In this document: positions 1 through 11,335 of the stretch, piece after piece
Numbering within the stretch: position 1 is the stretch's first letter
Layout: each line of letters opens with the position of its first letter
Notes under the pieces: model-generated
Told to the model about the DNA's origin: nothing
What the model saw: only the letters and a program-made list of their open reading frames with translations
Database searches by the model: none
Position numbers and translations under genes: made by a program
Assembly: GCF_028372415.1 (NCBI RefSeq)
Contig: NC_092875.1
Coordinates: forward strand, 354,694,233 to 354,758,232
DNA length: 64,000 nucleotides
Reading direction: 5' to 3'
From: Notamacropus eugenii
Taxonomy: Eukaryota; Chordata; Mammalia; Diprotodontia; Macropodidae

Positions 1-420
1 TCCCAGGATACAGCTTTCAGGGTCTGAATTGGGAACAAGTAGTCCCAGGCAGAGCGTCCTTTCCATAGGTGAGATTCCGAGGATTTACGCTAAACAAGGG
101 GATTTTATAGGGATCTAGACAAAGAAGGCTTTTTGCCAATGGCTCTGCATACTGTTCCAAGCTAGTCAGGCACATGGCCATGGGAATACAGGTGTTTATC
201 CATCAAGGAGATGCCATACGGGGGCCACAAGATACAAGTTAATTAATCATATACTGGGAGGATTAGCCAAATCTTCCAAGTATTATCTATGTGTTCCGGG
301 AGTGGCTTGTTCCCGGAACATTGGTACATGGCCAACTCTCGCATGTTATATTCCTTGAGAGGTCACCAAAAGGACACAGTTAACTTACTTTATTCAAGGG
401 ATATGAAATATTCCTTTAGG
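1..420. other. Unassigned sequence upstream of the L1
   Basis: No coding pattern or repeat family was recognised. The stretch is not low complexity and ends where homology to the L1 5' UTR begins. It may be an older element continuing beyond the window edge. The only structure seen is a short perfect inverted repeat at 292-320. Confidence 0.4.
292..320. repeat. Perfect 10-bp inverted repeat, 9-nt loop
   Basis: TGTTCCGGGA at 292-301 is exactly reverse-complementary to TCCCGGAACA at 311-320. The right arm contains TTCCCGGAA, which fits the palindromic TTCnnnGAA form of STAT-type sites. Any function is inference. Confidence 0.6.
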
Positions 421-698
421 AGCTCAGACCTCCTCTGGCCAGACCACCCCTCCCCCATACCTCACGCAGTGAGCTTCAGGGTAACTCTGGGGAAGCCCAG
501 AAAGACTTCACCTGGCCTCTGCTTTGGCACACCAGCCAGCTCAGCACCTGGTAAGCTGCAGCATTTTAGCTTTTAACTGAAAGAACTAGAGGCCATAACA
601 CACAAAGCCTCAAACTCTCAGCACAAGAACCATGGGAGAGCCTCCTCTGCCCCACAAGCAGAGATCCACTTTAAAAGCCAGGAAAAAAGGCAATCATA

Positions 699-1722
699 AT
701 GAGCAAGAATAAAGCCAGAAAAGAAAAGACCATAGAATCTTACTATGAGGACAAAGACCAAAATAGGAATACAGAAGCAATCAGATTGAGACTGTACTAA
801 TGTCTGAAAGCTCAGAAGGAAATATGAACTGGTCTCAAGCCCAAAATGCATTCTTGGAAGAGCTTAAGAAGGATTTTAAAAGCTAAATTAGAGAGAAGAA
901 AAATTGGCCTATGGTTTAAAAAATATGAAAAAAGAATTCATGGAAAAATTTAAAAGGAAAATTGGGCAAATGGATAAAGAGATGCAGAAGTTAACTAAAG
1001 AAAACAATCTATTAAAAATTAGAATTGGGCAAGTAGAAGCTAATGACTCTATGAGACATTAAGAATCAGTCAAACAGAATCTAAAGAATGACAAAAATAG
1101 AAGAAAATGTAAAATATCTCATTGGGAAAAAAACAACTGACCTGGGAAATAGATCCAGGTGAGAAAATCTAAGAATTCTTAGTCTATTGGAAAGCCATGA
1201 TGAAAAAAAAGAGCTTGGACAATATCAAGGAAAACTGCCCTGAGGTCCTAGATTCAGAGGGCAAAATAGTCATCCAAAGAATCCACCAATCACCTCCTGA
1301 AAGAGATCTCCAGCTGAAAATGCCAAGGAGTATTGTTGCCAAATTCCAGAACTACGAAGGAGAAAATACTGCAAGCAGCCAGAAAGAAACAATTCAGATA
1401 TCAAGGAACTATAATCAGGATCATACAGGACCTTGCAGCTTCTACATTAAAAGATTGGAGGTATTGGAATATGATATTCAGTAAGGCAAATGAACTTGGA
1501 CTACAACCAAGGATGAATTACCCAGCAAAATTGAGCATAATATTTCAGGCAAGGAGATGGATACTCAGTGAAATAAGGTATTTCTAGATGAAAAGGCCAT
1601 AGCTTGCTAGAAAATTTGATCTTCAAATACACGTGCCAAGAGAAACATAAAAAGGTAAAGAAGGGCAAAACATGTTGTCATTCAATATGGGCAAACTGTT
1701 TACATCCCCAAAGGGAAAATGA
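699..1722 (+). pseudogene. L1 ORF1 (RNA-binding chaperone), broken
   Basis: L1 ORF1 encodes a trimeric, coiled-coil RNA-binding protein that coats L1 RNA in cytoplasmic particles. The ATG at 699 was chosen because it opens a lysine-rich start (MSKNKARKEK) also present in the other L1 copy. A coiled-coil region follows (about 900-1060). The C-terminal domain is recognisable at 1360-1540 from KEKILQAARKK and YPAKLSI, both typical of the ORF1p C-terminal domain. The frame is interrupted several times: the open pieces 1197-1484 and 1333-1587 are in different frames, and a stop lies near 1648. The decayed frame ends at the TGA at 1720-1722. No function is expected. Confidence 0.8.
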
Positions 1723-2252
1723 TACTTGTTAATCTTGAGAACTGTACATCTATTATGATATTTAACATAGATATACATAGATAGAGGGAGTGGGTATAAA
1801 TTAACTGGCATGAGGATAAAAAAATATGATTTAAGGATGCAAAGCAATTGTAACAGGAGATGTGAAAAAGAGAAGGCAGAAATAATGTAAATTACATCAC
1901 AGGAAGAGGTACAAAAACATAGTAGAGGGAAAGAGGGAAAGGAGGTGAGCACTGTTTGAGATTTACTCTCATCTGATTTGGTTCAAAGAGGGAACAAACT
2001 CAGTTAAGTATAGAAGTCTAACTTGCCCTAGAGGCAGTAGGAGGGGAAAGCAGAAAGAAAAGAAAGGGAAGGTTAAAAGAGAGAGAAGAAGTAGTAAGGG
2101 AATAGGGGAATAAAAGGGAGCAGGGGTAATAGAAGAGAGGGAAGACTGAGGGAGGTGGTGGTCAAAAATTAAACTCTTTTGAAGAGAGTGGAAGGGAGAA
2201 GGGGAAAATAAAAGCATAAATGGGGGGAAAGGGGATGGAGGGAAAGACACAG
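1723..2252 (+). other. L1 inter-ORF spacer, purine-rich
   Basis: Lies between the end of ORF1 and the recognisable start of the ORF2 endonuclease. It is strongly purine-rich from about 2040 to 2250. No motif or open frame of note. At about 530 bp it is long for an L1 spacer, so an extra insertion cannot be excluded. Confidence 0.55.
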
Positions 2253-5200
2253 ATAGCAATCATAACTGTGAATGGGATGAACTCTCCCATAAAACAGAGA
2301 CAGATAGCAAAATAGATTAAAAACCATAATCCAACAATATGTTGTTTACAAGAAACACATTTGAAACAGGGGCATATACACAGGGTAAAAGTAGAAGGTT
2401 GATATAAAAAAAGATAGCAATCCTAATCTCAGACAAATCAAAAGCAGAAATAGATCTAATCAAAAGAGATAAAGAAGGAGACTATATCCTACTAAAAGGC
2501 ACTGTAGACAATGAAGCAATATCATTACTAAAATGCACCAAGTGGTATAGCATCCAAATTCTTAAAGAGAAGCTAAGGGAGTTACAGGAAGAAATAGACA
2601 GCAAAACTCTACTACTGGGAGACCTCAACCTCTGCCTCTCTGAACTTGATAAATCTAACCTCAAAATAAGCAAAGAAGGAGGTGAATAGAGCTCTGAATA
2701 AGGTAGATATGATAGATCTCTAGAGAAATTTGAATGAGAATACAAAGAAATGTACCTTTTTCTCAGCAATACAAGGTAGATATACAAAAATTGACCATGT
2801 ACTAGGGCATAAAAACCTCACAATCCAGTGCAGAAACAAAGAGATAGTCAATGCATCCTTCTCAGATCATAACACAATAAAAATCATATATAATAAAAGG
2901 CCAAGGAAAGATAGACCAAAAATTCATTGGAAACTAAATAACCTAATCCTAAAGAATGAGTGTGTTAAACAACAAATCATAGAAACAATAACTTCATTTA
3001 AGAGAATTGCAGTAATGAGACAACCTACCCAAACTAATGGGATGCTGCAAAAGTGGTTCTTAGGAGAAGTTTTATATCACTGAATGCCTACATGAATAAA
3101 ACAGAGAAAGGAGATCAACGAATTGGGCATGCAGCTGAAAAAGCTAGAAAAAGAACAAATTGAAAATTCCCACGTGAATACCAAATTAGAAATACTGAAA
3201 ACCAAAGGAGAGATTTATAAAACTGAAACTAAGAAAACTATTGATCTTATAAATAAAAACCAAGAGTTTGTTTTATGAAAAAAACAATAAAGTTGACAAA
3301 CCTCTGGTCAATTTGATCAACAAAAAGAAGAAAACCAAATTACCAATATCAAAAATGAAAAGGGTAAACTCACCTCCAAAGAGGAGGAAATCAAAACAAA
3401 ATTAGAAATTTCTTTTCACAACTGTATTCCCACAAATTTGACAATCTAAGTGAAATGGATGAATATTTTAAAAAATATGTAAATTGGCCAGATTAACAGA
3501 AGAGGAAGTTAAATACTTAAATTTAACACCATCTCAGAAAAAACAATTGAACAAACCATCAATGAACTCTGTAGGAAAAAATCTCCAGGGCCAGAGGGAT
3601 TTACAAGTGAATTCTATCAAATATTAAAAGAACAGTTAATTCCAATACTATATAAACTATTTGGGGAAAGTGATGGAGTCCTACCAAATTCTTTTTATGA
3701 TACAAATATGATTCTGATACCTAAACCAGGAAGAGTTAAAATAGAAAAAGAAAATTATAGAACAATTTTTCTAATGAATGTAGATACAAAAATTATATGG
3801 CTGATTCAATATTAGGAAAACTATCAACATTATTGATCATATCAACAACAAAACTGACAGAAACTACATAATTATCTCAATAGATGCAGAAAAAGTCTTT
3901 GACAAAATACAACACTAATTCCTATTGAAAATACTGGAGAGCTTAGGAATAAAAAGATCCTTCTTTAAAACAATAAGCTGTATCTACCCAAAAACCATTA
4001 GCAAGTACCATATGCAATGAGGATAAGCTAGATGAATTTCCAATAAGAGCAGGGGTGAAACAAGGATGTCCATTATCGCCAATGTTATTCAATATGGTAC
4101 TTGAAATATTAGCTATAGCAATAAGAGAAGAAGAAGAAATTGATGAAATTGGAACAGACAAAGAAAAAATTAAGTTGTCACTCTTTGCAGATGATATGAT
4201 GATATACTTAGAGAATCCTAGAGAATCAATTAAAAAACTACTTGAAATAATAAACAATGTTGTCAAAGTTGCAGGTTACAAAATAAGCCCACATAAATCT
4301 TTTGCATTTCTATATATTTTTAACAAAGTCCAATATCAAGAGATAGAAAGAGAAATCCCATTTAAAGCTACAGTAGACACTATAAAATATCTGGGAGTCT
4401 ACCTGCCAAAACACAATTACAAAACACTTTTCGCACAAATAAAGTCAGATCTAAGTAAGTGGGAAAACATAAGTCGCTCGTGGGTAGGCCTAGCCAGTAT
4501 AATAAAAATGACAATCCTACCTATTCAGTGCTATACCAATCAAGCTACCAGATAATTATTTTCTAGAGTTAGAAAAAATAATATCAGCATTCATCTGGAA
4601 GAACAAAAGGTCCAGAATATCAAGAAAACTAATGAAAAGAAATGCTAGGGAAGGTGACCTAGCCCTACCAGATATTAAATTGTATTATAAAGCAGCAACC
4701 ATCAAAACCACTTGGTACTGGATAAGAAGTAGAGGGGTAAACCAGTGGAGTAGATTAGGCACTCAAGACACAGTAGTCAAAGAATATGGCAATCTTGAGT
4801 TTGATAAACTCAAGATCATTTGGATTTCTGGGATAAGAACTTACTGTTTGACAAAAACTACTGGGAAACCTGGATAACAGTGTGGCAGAAACTGGGTATA
4901 GACTAATGCTTGACACGTTACACAAGAATAATTCTAAATGGATACATGTTCTGGGTATAAAGGCTGATACTATAAACAAATGAGGGGAGCAAGGAATAGT
5001 ATATTTGTCAGATTTATGGAGAATGGAGAAATTTATAACCAAACAAGAGATAGAGAATATTATGAAATACCAAATGGATAATTTTGATCACATTAAATTG
5101 AAAAGTTTTTGCACAAACAAACCCAATGCAACCAAGATTAGAAGGGAAGCAGAAAACTAGGAAAGAATTTTTGCAATTAGGTCTGTGATAAAGGCATCAT

Positions 5201-5885
5201 TTCTAAAATATATAGAGAACTCAGTCAAATTTACAAGAATACAAGTCATTTCCCAATTGACAAATGGTCAAAGGACATGAACAGGCAGTTTGCAGAGGAA
5301 GAAATGAAAGCTTTCTATAGTCATATGAAAACAGCTTCTAAATCACTATTGATTAGAGAGATGCAAATCTAAACAACTCTGAGGTACCACATCACACCTA
5401 TCAGATTGGCTAACATGACAAAACAGGAAGATGATAAATGTTGGAAAAGATGTGAGAGTTGGAACACTAATTCCTTGTTAGTAGAGCTGTAATTGTTCGG
5501 GAGAACAATTTGCAACTATACCCAAAGGGCCACAAAAATGTGCATACCATTTGACCCAGCAATATCACTTCTAGGACTGTATCCCAAAGATCATAAAAAT
5601 GGGAAAAGATTCCACATGTACAAAAATATTTGTAGCAGCTCTCTTTGTGGTGGCCAAGAACTGAAAATTGAAGGGATGCGTATCAGTTGGGTAATGGCTG
5701 AATAAGATGTACGTATTAGAATGAACAAGAATGTAATGGAATACTATTGTGCTATAAGAAATGATGAACAGGAGGACTTCAGAGAGGCCTGGAAGGACTT
5801 ATATGAACTAATGTTGAGTGAAATGAGCAGAACCAGGAGAACATTATACACAGTAACAGCCACAGTGTGCCAGGACTGTTTCTGA
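2253..5885 (+). pseudogene. L1 ORF2 (endonuclease / reverse transcriptase), broken
   Basis: ORF2 encodes the APE-type endonuclease and reverse transcriptase that carry out target-primed reverse transcription at the chromosome. The N-terminal endonuclease is visible near 2260-2370 (ITVNGMNSP, then PTICCLQETHL, which includes the conserved catalytic Glu). The RT palm lies in the open piece 4055-4555: KQGCPLSP, then FADDMMIY near 4184-4207 with both catalytic aspartates. The C-terminal part continues through 4632-5705 and ends at a TGA near 5885. Many stops and frameshifts break it. The usual ATG is replaced by ATA at 2253 in the frame chosen here. This is a relic, not a host gene. Confidence 0.85.
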
Positions 5886-6241
5886 TAGACTTAGCTCTTC
5901 GCAGCAATTCAAGGACTTAAAACATTCCCAAAGGACTCAAGGCAAAAATGTCATTCACATCCAAAGAAAAAACTATGGAATTGGAATGCTGAATGAAGCA
6001 GACTATTTTCTCTTGTGTTATGTTTTGTTTTGGTTTTTCTCATGGCTTCTCCCATTCATTTTAATTCTTCAGTGCAACATGACTAATGTGAAAATGCATT
6101 TAATAAGAATGTATGTGTAGAACCTATATAAGATTGCATGCTGTCTCGGGGAGGAAGGGAGAAAGGAAGAGGAGAAAATTCAAGACTTATGGAAGTGATT
6201 GTTGAAAACTGAAAACAAATAACTTATAAAAAAATAAAATA

Positions 6242-6489
6242 GAAATCTATTTCCTCACCCTCTCATTCCTCCACCCTTAAAAAAATAAAAAACAAACCCT
6301 TTAAAGAAATACTTATTATTAAAAAAAATTTCCTCACTGACTGTAAAAAAAAAAATCTCATGTCCTCAGACTCCCATCACTTCTCTCATACCCTAGTTTT
6401 TCCAAAGTGATTTTAAAAATTCTATTTTACTTTCTGAAGCTTATATTTAAAGATGTTCATACCGAAGAATGGTTTCCAAGTTTGAAGCA
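6242..6489. other. Unassigned A/T-rich spacer
   Basis: Several A-runs follow the L1 tail. No gene or repeat family recognised. Confidence 0.4.
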
Positions 6490-6569
6490 CTTGAGATTTT
6501 GTATTGGTTATTGTCTTTCGTTTTCGAAGAGGACCAAAAATGACATCACTATGATAAAATTAAGTTTCA

Positions 6570-7205
6570 TTGTGTCTGACTGTGGGTGATCAGAACAATA
6601 TGACCTCCGAATGCTCTACCACAGCTTGGGCACAGATAGTCTGTATGAATGTTTGGGGTGGATACTCCAAATTTGCACATCCTACATTTATTTTGTGCTG
6701 TTTCAATTCTGTTTTGCTCATAGAGCACAGCACCCTTTCTGCTGTGGGCATGCCATGCAGAATGGTCCTGTGCCAGTGTCTCCCATGTTGTATGGTCAAA
6801 TCCAAAGTTCTTGAGAGAGACCTTTAGAGTGTCTTTGTATCATTTCTTCTGACCACCATGTGATTGCTTGCCCCATGTGAGTTCTCCATAAAATAGTCTT
6901 TTTGGCAAGTGTGTATTTTGCATTCAAATAATGTGGCTAGCCCATCAGAGTTACACTCTCTGAAGCACAGTTTGAATACTTGGTAGTTCAGCTCAGGAAA
7001 GGACTTCAGGGTCTGGTGCCTTATCCTGCCAGGCAATCTTCAGAATCTTCCTAAGACAGTTCAAATTAAAGCAATTCAGTTTTTGGGCATGGTGCTGGTA
7101 GACTGTCCATGTTTCACAGGAACACAGCAATGAGGTCAGCACAATGGCTCTGTAGACCTTAAGTTTGGTAGTCAGATTAATATCTCTTCTTTCCCAAACT
7201 TTTCT
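6570..7205 (-). pseudogene. C-terminal part of LINE ORF with zinc-finger end, broken
   Basis: Collinear with the C-terminal part of the second copy (13221-13854). Near its end, in reverse frame at about 6580-6640, the residues CPSCGRAF can be read, followed downstream by His; this is the remnant of a C-terminal finger. Frameshifts break the link to the RT domain. Confidence 0.65.
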
Positions 7206-7862
7206 TCAGAGCCTCCCAAACACTGAACTTACTCTGGCAATGCATGCATCAACCTCATTGTCAATGTGTACATCCCTGGAAAGTACACAACCAAGGTAAA
7301 TGAACTTATCCACAGCATTCAACACTTCTCCATTTGTTGTAACCAATGGTTCCATGTCTGGATGGTATGATGGTGGCTGATAGAGCACCTGTGTTTTTTT
7401 GGTGTTAATTACTAGGTCAAAATTAGCACAAGCAGCAGAGAATTGATCCACACTTTGTTGAATCTCAGCCTCAGAGGCTGCATTGAGTGCACAATCATCT
7501 GCAAACAGGAAGTCATGCACCAACACTCCCTCCACTTTGGTCTTGGGTTGTAACCTTTTCAAATTGAAGCACTTACCATCAGTACAGTAGTTGATCTTGA
7601 TGCTGTGTTCATCTTCATTAAAAGCATTTGACAATATGGCTAAAAACATCATGCTAAAAAGCATGGGAGCAAACACACAGCCCTGTTTCGTTCCATTGGT
7701 GACTGGGAAGGCATGAGAGCATTGTCCACTATCCAGAACCCAGACAAACATGCCATCATAAAGTTGATGTACAATACTGATGAACTTCTCTGGGCAGCCA
7801 AAGTTTGACATAATTTTCCATAAGCCTTCAGTATCAAAGGCCTTGGTCAGATCTACAACCAT
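7206..7862 (-). pseudogene. LINE reverse transcriptase domain, open but truncated piece
   Basis: This 218-residue open segment begins with VDLTKAFDTEGLW, the RT block containing the first catalytic Asp. GTKQGCVFAPMLF follows, then FLFADDCAL, the palm motif with the Asp pair, and later NTKKTQVLYQP and KFIYLGCVLS, typical of the thumb side of APE-type LINE RTs. The key residues of the palm are therefore present. The endonuclease domain is missing because the copy is 5' truncated, and the frame closes before the C-terminal finger. It would have acted with the LINE RNA at the chromosomal target. It is too incomplete to be active and is not a host gene. Confidence 0.85.
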
Positions 7863-8040
7863 TGCGTACAGACCTCTGTTCTACTCCTGGCATTTTTCCT
7901 GTAGTTATCAGGCAACAAATGCCATATCAGCTGTTCCTTGGCCCTTTCTGAATCCACACTGGCTCTCAGGTATGTGACCATCTTTCAGGTGAAGCCTATT
8001 AAGGAGGACTCTAGCAAGAATTTTGCCATCTAATACTCTA

Positions 8041-8202
8041 AACACCAAAAAATAAAATCCTCAGAGCCAGTATGGACAGGGCTCTTAAGCAGAAAATCTA
8101 ATAAAGGGCTCTCTTTATGTAAAAAGATAAGCTAAATCTTGAGTTACCTTTGCAAATGTCACATCACAATTTCCACTGACATAATTCCTGTTTTTAATTT
8201 GG

Positions 8203-8237
<35 letters not shown>

Positions 8238-8340
8238 CCTTGTTTTTTCACCATAATGTTGTTTTCATCGAGGCCAGATGAGTATGTGGAATGTATCAGG
8301 TGGGGTATATTTTTAGCTATCAACCTAATTGTGTCTGTGA
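8041..8340. other. Unassigned spacer with a TG repeat
   Basis: No gene recognised. Contains the dinucleotide run at 8206-8236. The right end approaches the SINE relic at 8341. Confidence 0.4.
8206..8236. repeat. (TG)n microsatellite
   Basis: About 31 bp of uninterrupted TG dinucleotides. Confidence 0.95.
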
Positions 8341-8390
8341 ACTGATCAGTTCATCACTTGTGTCTGATTCTTCATGACCCTGTAATGGGA
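8341..8390 (-). mobile_element. SINE fragment (left part, interrupted by L1)
   Basis: Reverse-oriented tail of the SINE type seen at 15418 and 17672 (tail motif related to GTCATGAAGAGTTGGAC). Its other part resumes at 10007-10050, after the L1. Ends with the target duplication TGTAATGGGA at 8381-8390. Confidence 0.7.
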
Positions 8391-8911
8391 ATTTTTTGAT
8401 GTCTCATAGAGTCATTAGCTTCTACTGGCCCAATTCTAATTTTTATCAAATTGTTTTCTTCAGTTAACTTCTGCATCTCCTTTTCCATCTGTCCAATTAT
8501 TCTTTTTTAAGGAGTTATTTTCTTCAGTTAGTTTTTGTACTTCCTTTTCCATTTGTCCAATTTTCCCAGTTAGGGTTTGTGCTTGTTTTCCATTTGTCCA
8601 ACTTTCCCCATTAGGTTTTGTGCTTCCTTTTTCATTTGTCCCATTTTCCTTTTTAAGGAGCTGTTCTCTTCAGTGAATTCTTTTTTTTCATACTTTCAAA
8701 ATCATTAGCCAGTTTTTCTTCTATTTCTCTAATTTGGCTTTTTAAATCCTTCTTCAGCTCTTTCAAGAGTGCTCTTTGTGCTTGTGACAAGTTCAGAAGT
8801 TTCAGATGGGAGTACAGTCTCAATGCTGAGCTCTTTGGTATTCATGTTTTGGTCCTAGTCCTCAAAGAAATATTCTATGGTCTTTTTTTTCCTGCTTTGC
8901 TTCTTACTCAT
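8391..8911 (-). pseudogene. Truncated L1 ORF1 (N-terminus and coiled coil)
   Basis: The reverse-strand ATG at 8911 begins a lysine-rich N-terminus similar to the ORF1 at 699. The region 8470-8650 contains four related units of roughly 30 bp plus linkers, each with a TGGACAAATGGAAAAGG-like core, corresponding to repeated coiled-coil segments. The L1 at 421 has one such unit (959-991). The RNA-binding C-terminal domain is absent because the element ends at 8391. No function is expected. Confidence 0.65.
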
Positions 8912-9567
8912 GATAGTGATAATCACCCTTTTCCTGGCTTTTAAAGTAGATCTCTGCTTTTAGGGCACAAGGGGCTCTGTCCCACAGTTCTTGTGCCTTG
9001 AATTTGAGGTTTTGTGTGTTGTGGCCTCTGGTTCTTTCAGTTAGAAGCTAAAGTGCTGCAGAACTTACCTGGTGCTGAGCTGACTTGTGTGAGAAAGCAG
9101 AGGCCAGGTGAAGTCTTTTTGTGTTTCCCCAGATTTGCCCTGAAGGTAGCTTTTTAAGTGTGGGGGAGGGGTGGTCTGACCACAGGAGGACTCCTCTGCT
9201 GAGCTAGAGCATAGAAAAACTCAGCAGTTGGCAATCCCAGCTGCCCTAGTGTCTTCCTGATTCCTCCGGGGTGCTGAGGCAAGCCTGGGGTCCTGGTGTT
9301 GGTGGTTCAGGGGCTCCACCTCCTGGGGCTCCAGATCTCCTCCCAGTTTGCTGAGGTGAGGCTGTCTGGGACAGCTCTGGTCCTGCACTGGTCCCCTTCA
9401 GCCACAGAAAGAAGGACCATCCTTAGTGATTTTCCTAGCCTCACAGGCTAAGAGACTGTTTACCCCTTCTTCTGCTCCCACTGTTCCAGGATTTTTCTGG
9501 GGAAATATTTTATGGTTCTTTCAAGGTCAACAAGGGGAGGGGGAGAGAGCATTTACCGATCACTCTG

Positions 9568-10001
9568 CCATTTTGGCTCCTGGAAGTTCAAGTAGGTGAC
9601 TTCCAGACATTTAATCTGTGGACTGATAGTCTCAGGAGCAGCTGCTGCAGATATCTGGGGCTCTGTGACTCTCACTCACTCAGTTTCGCTGGACTGCTGT
9701 CCTGGGCTGATATGCCTGAGATTCTGCAGTGCAGACACTGCCTCAGACCACCTGGAGCTTCCTGCTCAGCCCTGCCGGGGCTGGGATGCGCTGGTACAGC
9801 CTGTGTGCTGTGTACTCCTCCAGCCTGGAGCAAATCCTTCCTGTCTACCTTTTAGTCTGTCCTGGGCTCTGAATCTGCCACAGTCTATCTCCTATTGGAT
9901 TCTGCCCCTCCAAAATCTGGTCAGATTCTCTTTTTAGAGATACCTGAAGGAGTCTGTCTAAGAGCTTAGGTGGGTAGTTGCTCTCACTCCATCTTGGCTC
10001 C
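9568..10001 (-). promoter_or_regulatory. Two YY1-like boxes in the L1 5' UTR
   Basis: CCATTTTGGCTCC (9568-9580) and CCATCTTGGCTCC (9989-10001) are reverse complements of GGAGCCAARATGG. In human L1 a comparable 5'-end motif binds YY1 and positions transcription initiation. The 421-bp spacing suggests two repeated 5' UTR units or two successive 5' ends. Confidence 0.45.
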
Positions 10002-10006
10002 ACCTC

Positions 10007-10050
10007 TGTAATGGGAGTTTCTTGTCAAAAACACTGGAATAGTTTGCCAT
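10007..10050 (-). mobile_element. SINE fragment (right part of the split SINE)
   Basis: Starts with the second copy of TGTAATGGGA (10007-10016) and continues with TTTCTTGTCAAAAACACTGG, the reverse-oriented continuation of the SINE interrupted at 8390. Confidence 0.7.
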
Positions 10051-10377
10051 TAAATCAACTTAATAGCATATCACAAACATAAAAGCCCTTTAAAACATGA
10101 GAAAATATCACTTTTGTAGTTTCGGTCTCTAGGAGTTTATAGTTACCCCCTCAAAACTGCCGCTGCTATGCAGACTAAGCTACAAAGAAATTATTTGCTT
10201 TCCTTAAGAGTCTGGATAATGGATCCTTGCCTGTGTTCACCTAAAAATTTCATTACCTTAATGTGAATTTACTTCCTTTTTACATAAAAAAATTACTATT
10301 AAAGCAGCTAATTTTAAGCAGACTTTATACAAATTCTTTAAAGGAAAGAGAGATCTTTAAATAAACCCTGGATCAAA
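10051..10377. other. Unassigned
   Basis: No gene, RNA or repeat family recognised. Confidence 0.35.
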
Positions 10378-10560
10378 TATGAATGAAATGGAATATTATG
10401 GTGTTAGAAGAAATAATGTACGTGATGAATACAGGGAAGCTTGGAAAGATATACACAAAAAATAAGTAGAGCCAAGAACACAATATACACAATGACTACA
10501 ACAACATAAGTGGAAAGAACAACGATACCAAAAAAATGAAAATCACAGGAATAGTAAGTA
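10378..10560 (+). mobile_element. L1-type 3' fragment
   Basis: Diverged but recognisable homology to the end of L1 ORF2/3' UTR: GGAATATTATGGTG, then AGAAATAATGTACG and GAACACAATATACACAATG. Compare 5735-5860 and 29130-29260. About 180 bp, truncated at both ends. Confidence 0.6.
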
Positions 10561-11335
10561 ATAAATCTGGGGTTTTTGTTTTTATGATTTTTACCAACTG
10601 TGGGAGTTCCCAAGTCACTTCTTCTCCTCCATTCTTATTCTCCTATCTCACAGCTCCAATTTCATTGGAATGCAGAATAAGAGAAGAACCCCATGGTTAG
10701 AGACCACACAGGTTCCCATCTGTAGCCTGTCACCTGCCACCTTTATCAGCTAAGAACCTGACGCTTGTGCATTCACCAGTACTATTAGCTTCCCCAAGCC
10801 AAGATTCAGTATACTTTGAGACTGACTATTCAGGCAATCCAGCTTCTATAAGATGGTCAAAAACAACCAGGAAATGCTGGTCTTGGTGCTTCCTTTATCT
10901 TCCCAAGTAACTTCCTCCAGTACCCACTAAGCTAATTCTACTACTTGAGTAGGAGCCCACTCCCTGTTCTTTTTAGAGAAATACACACATCCCCCTTCCT
11001 CTCAAAGAAAAACCATCTGAGTGTGAAGCTTCACATGATCTTCAGACATCCACACATCAGAAGAACTCTAACTCATTTTGGTGAGACTTTTATGCCCTTA
11101 CATCACCAGGAACTTATGTAAAGGGAGGCAGAAGTCAATCAGATCCCAGGGACAACTTTGTACCCTTTAAAGGGAAAGCTAATCCATTTTGGTGGAGTTT
11201 AGGCAGAAACTGATGAATATTGGTACCATCACACCCCCTTAATAACTATGTTTTGTTTTTGGTCATTCACACTGGTCTAATTCACTCTAATTATACTATA
11301 ATATAGCCTATGTCTTTTTTATCTCATAAACTAAC
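10561..11335. other. Unassigned
   Basis: Single-copy-looking sequence. Two short similar motifs (TCATTTTGGTGAG near 11075 and CCATTTTGGTGGAG near 11192) lie about 115 bp apart. No gene or known repeat recognised. Confidence 0.35.

Larger units (their letters stand above)
421..6241 (+). mobile_element. Near full-length degenerate LINE-1
   Basis: The order is 5' UTR (about 421-698), ORF1 (699-1722), inter-ORF spacer, ORF2 (about 2253-5885) and a 3' UTR with a purine-rich tract near 6150 and an A-rich end near 6230. The 5' UTR matches the reverse complement of the separate L1 at 8391-10006, starting about 420 bp into that element, so this copy is probably truncated in its 5' UTR. Both ORFs carry stops and frameshifts, so it cannot move on its own. 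No clear TSD was found at the approximate left edge. Confidence 0.88.
6490..8040 (-). mobile_element. 5'-truncated non-LTR retrotransposon (RTE-like, clade uncertain), copy 1
   Basis: The reverse strand carries the 3' half of a LINE different from L1. It contains an RT domain (7206-7862), a linker with decayed frames, a terminal Cys2-His-type finger, and a 3' end with an AAGAGGACC-type motif near 6525. It is collinear with the copy at 13018-13914. It is truncated at its 5' end near 8040. The clade assignment (RTE-like) is from memory. Confidence 0.8.
8391..10006 (-). mobile_element. L1 fragment with 5' UTR and ORF1 start, 3'-truncated
   Basis: On the reverse strand it starts at 10006 with GAGCCAAGATGG, a YY1-like box typical of L1 5' ends. 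It runs through about 1.1 kb of 5' UTR, starts ORF1 at an ATG on 8911-8909 and stops inside ORF1 at a short A-run (8391-8397). The ORF1 part matches 1000-1070 of the L1 at the left end of the window. TGTAATGGGA flanks both sides (8381-8390 and 10007-10016). It lacks ORF2 and the 3' UTR, the opposite of the usual 5' truncation. Confidence 0.85.

Noticed and set aside
4055-4555. 166-residue reverse-transcriptase frame as a host gene
   Set aside because: It is the palm region of L1 ORF2, in register with EN and C-terminal remnants on both sides.
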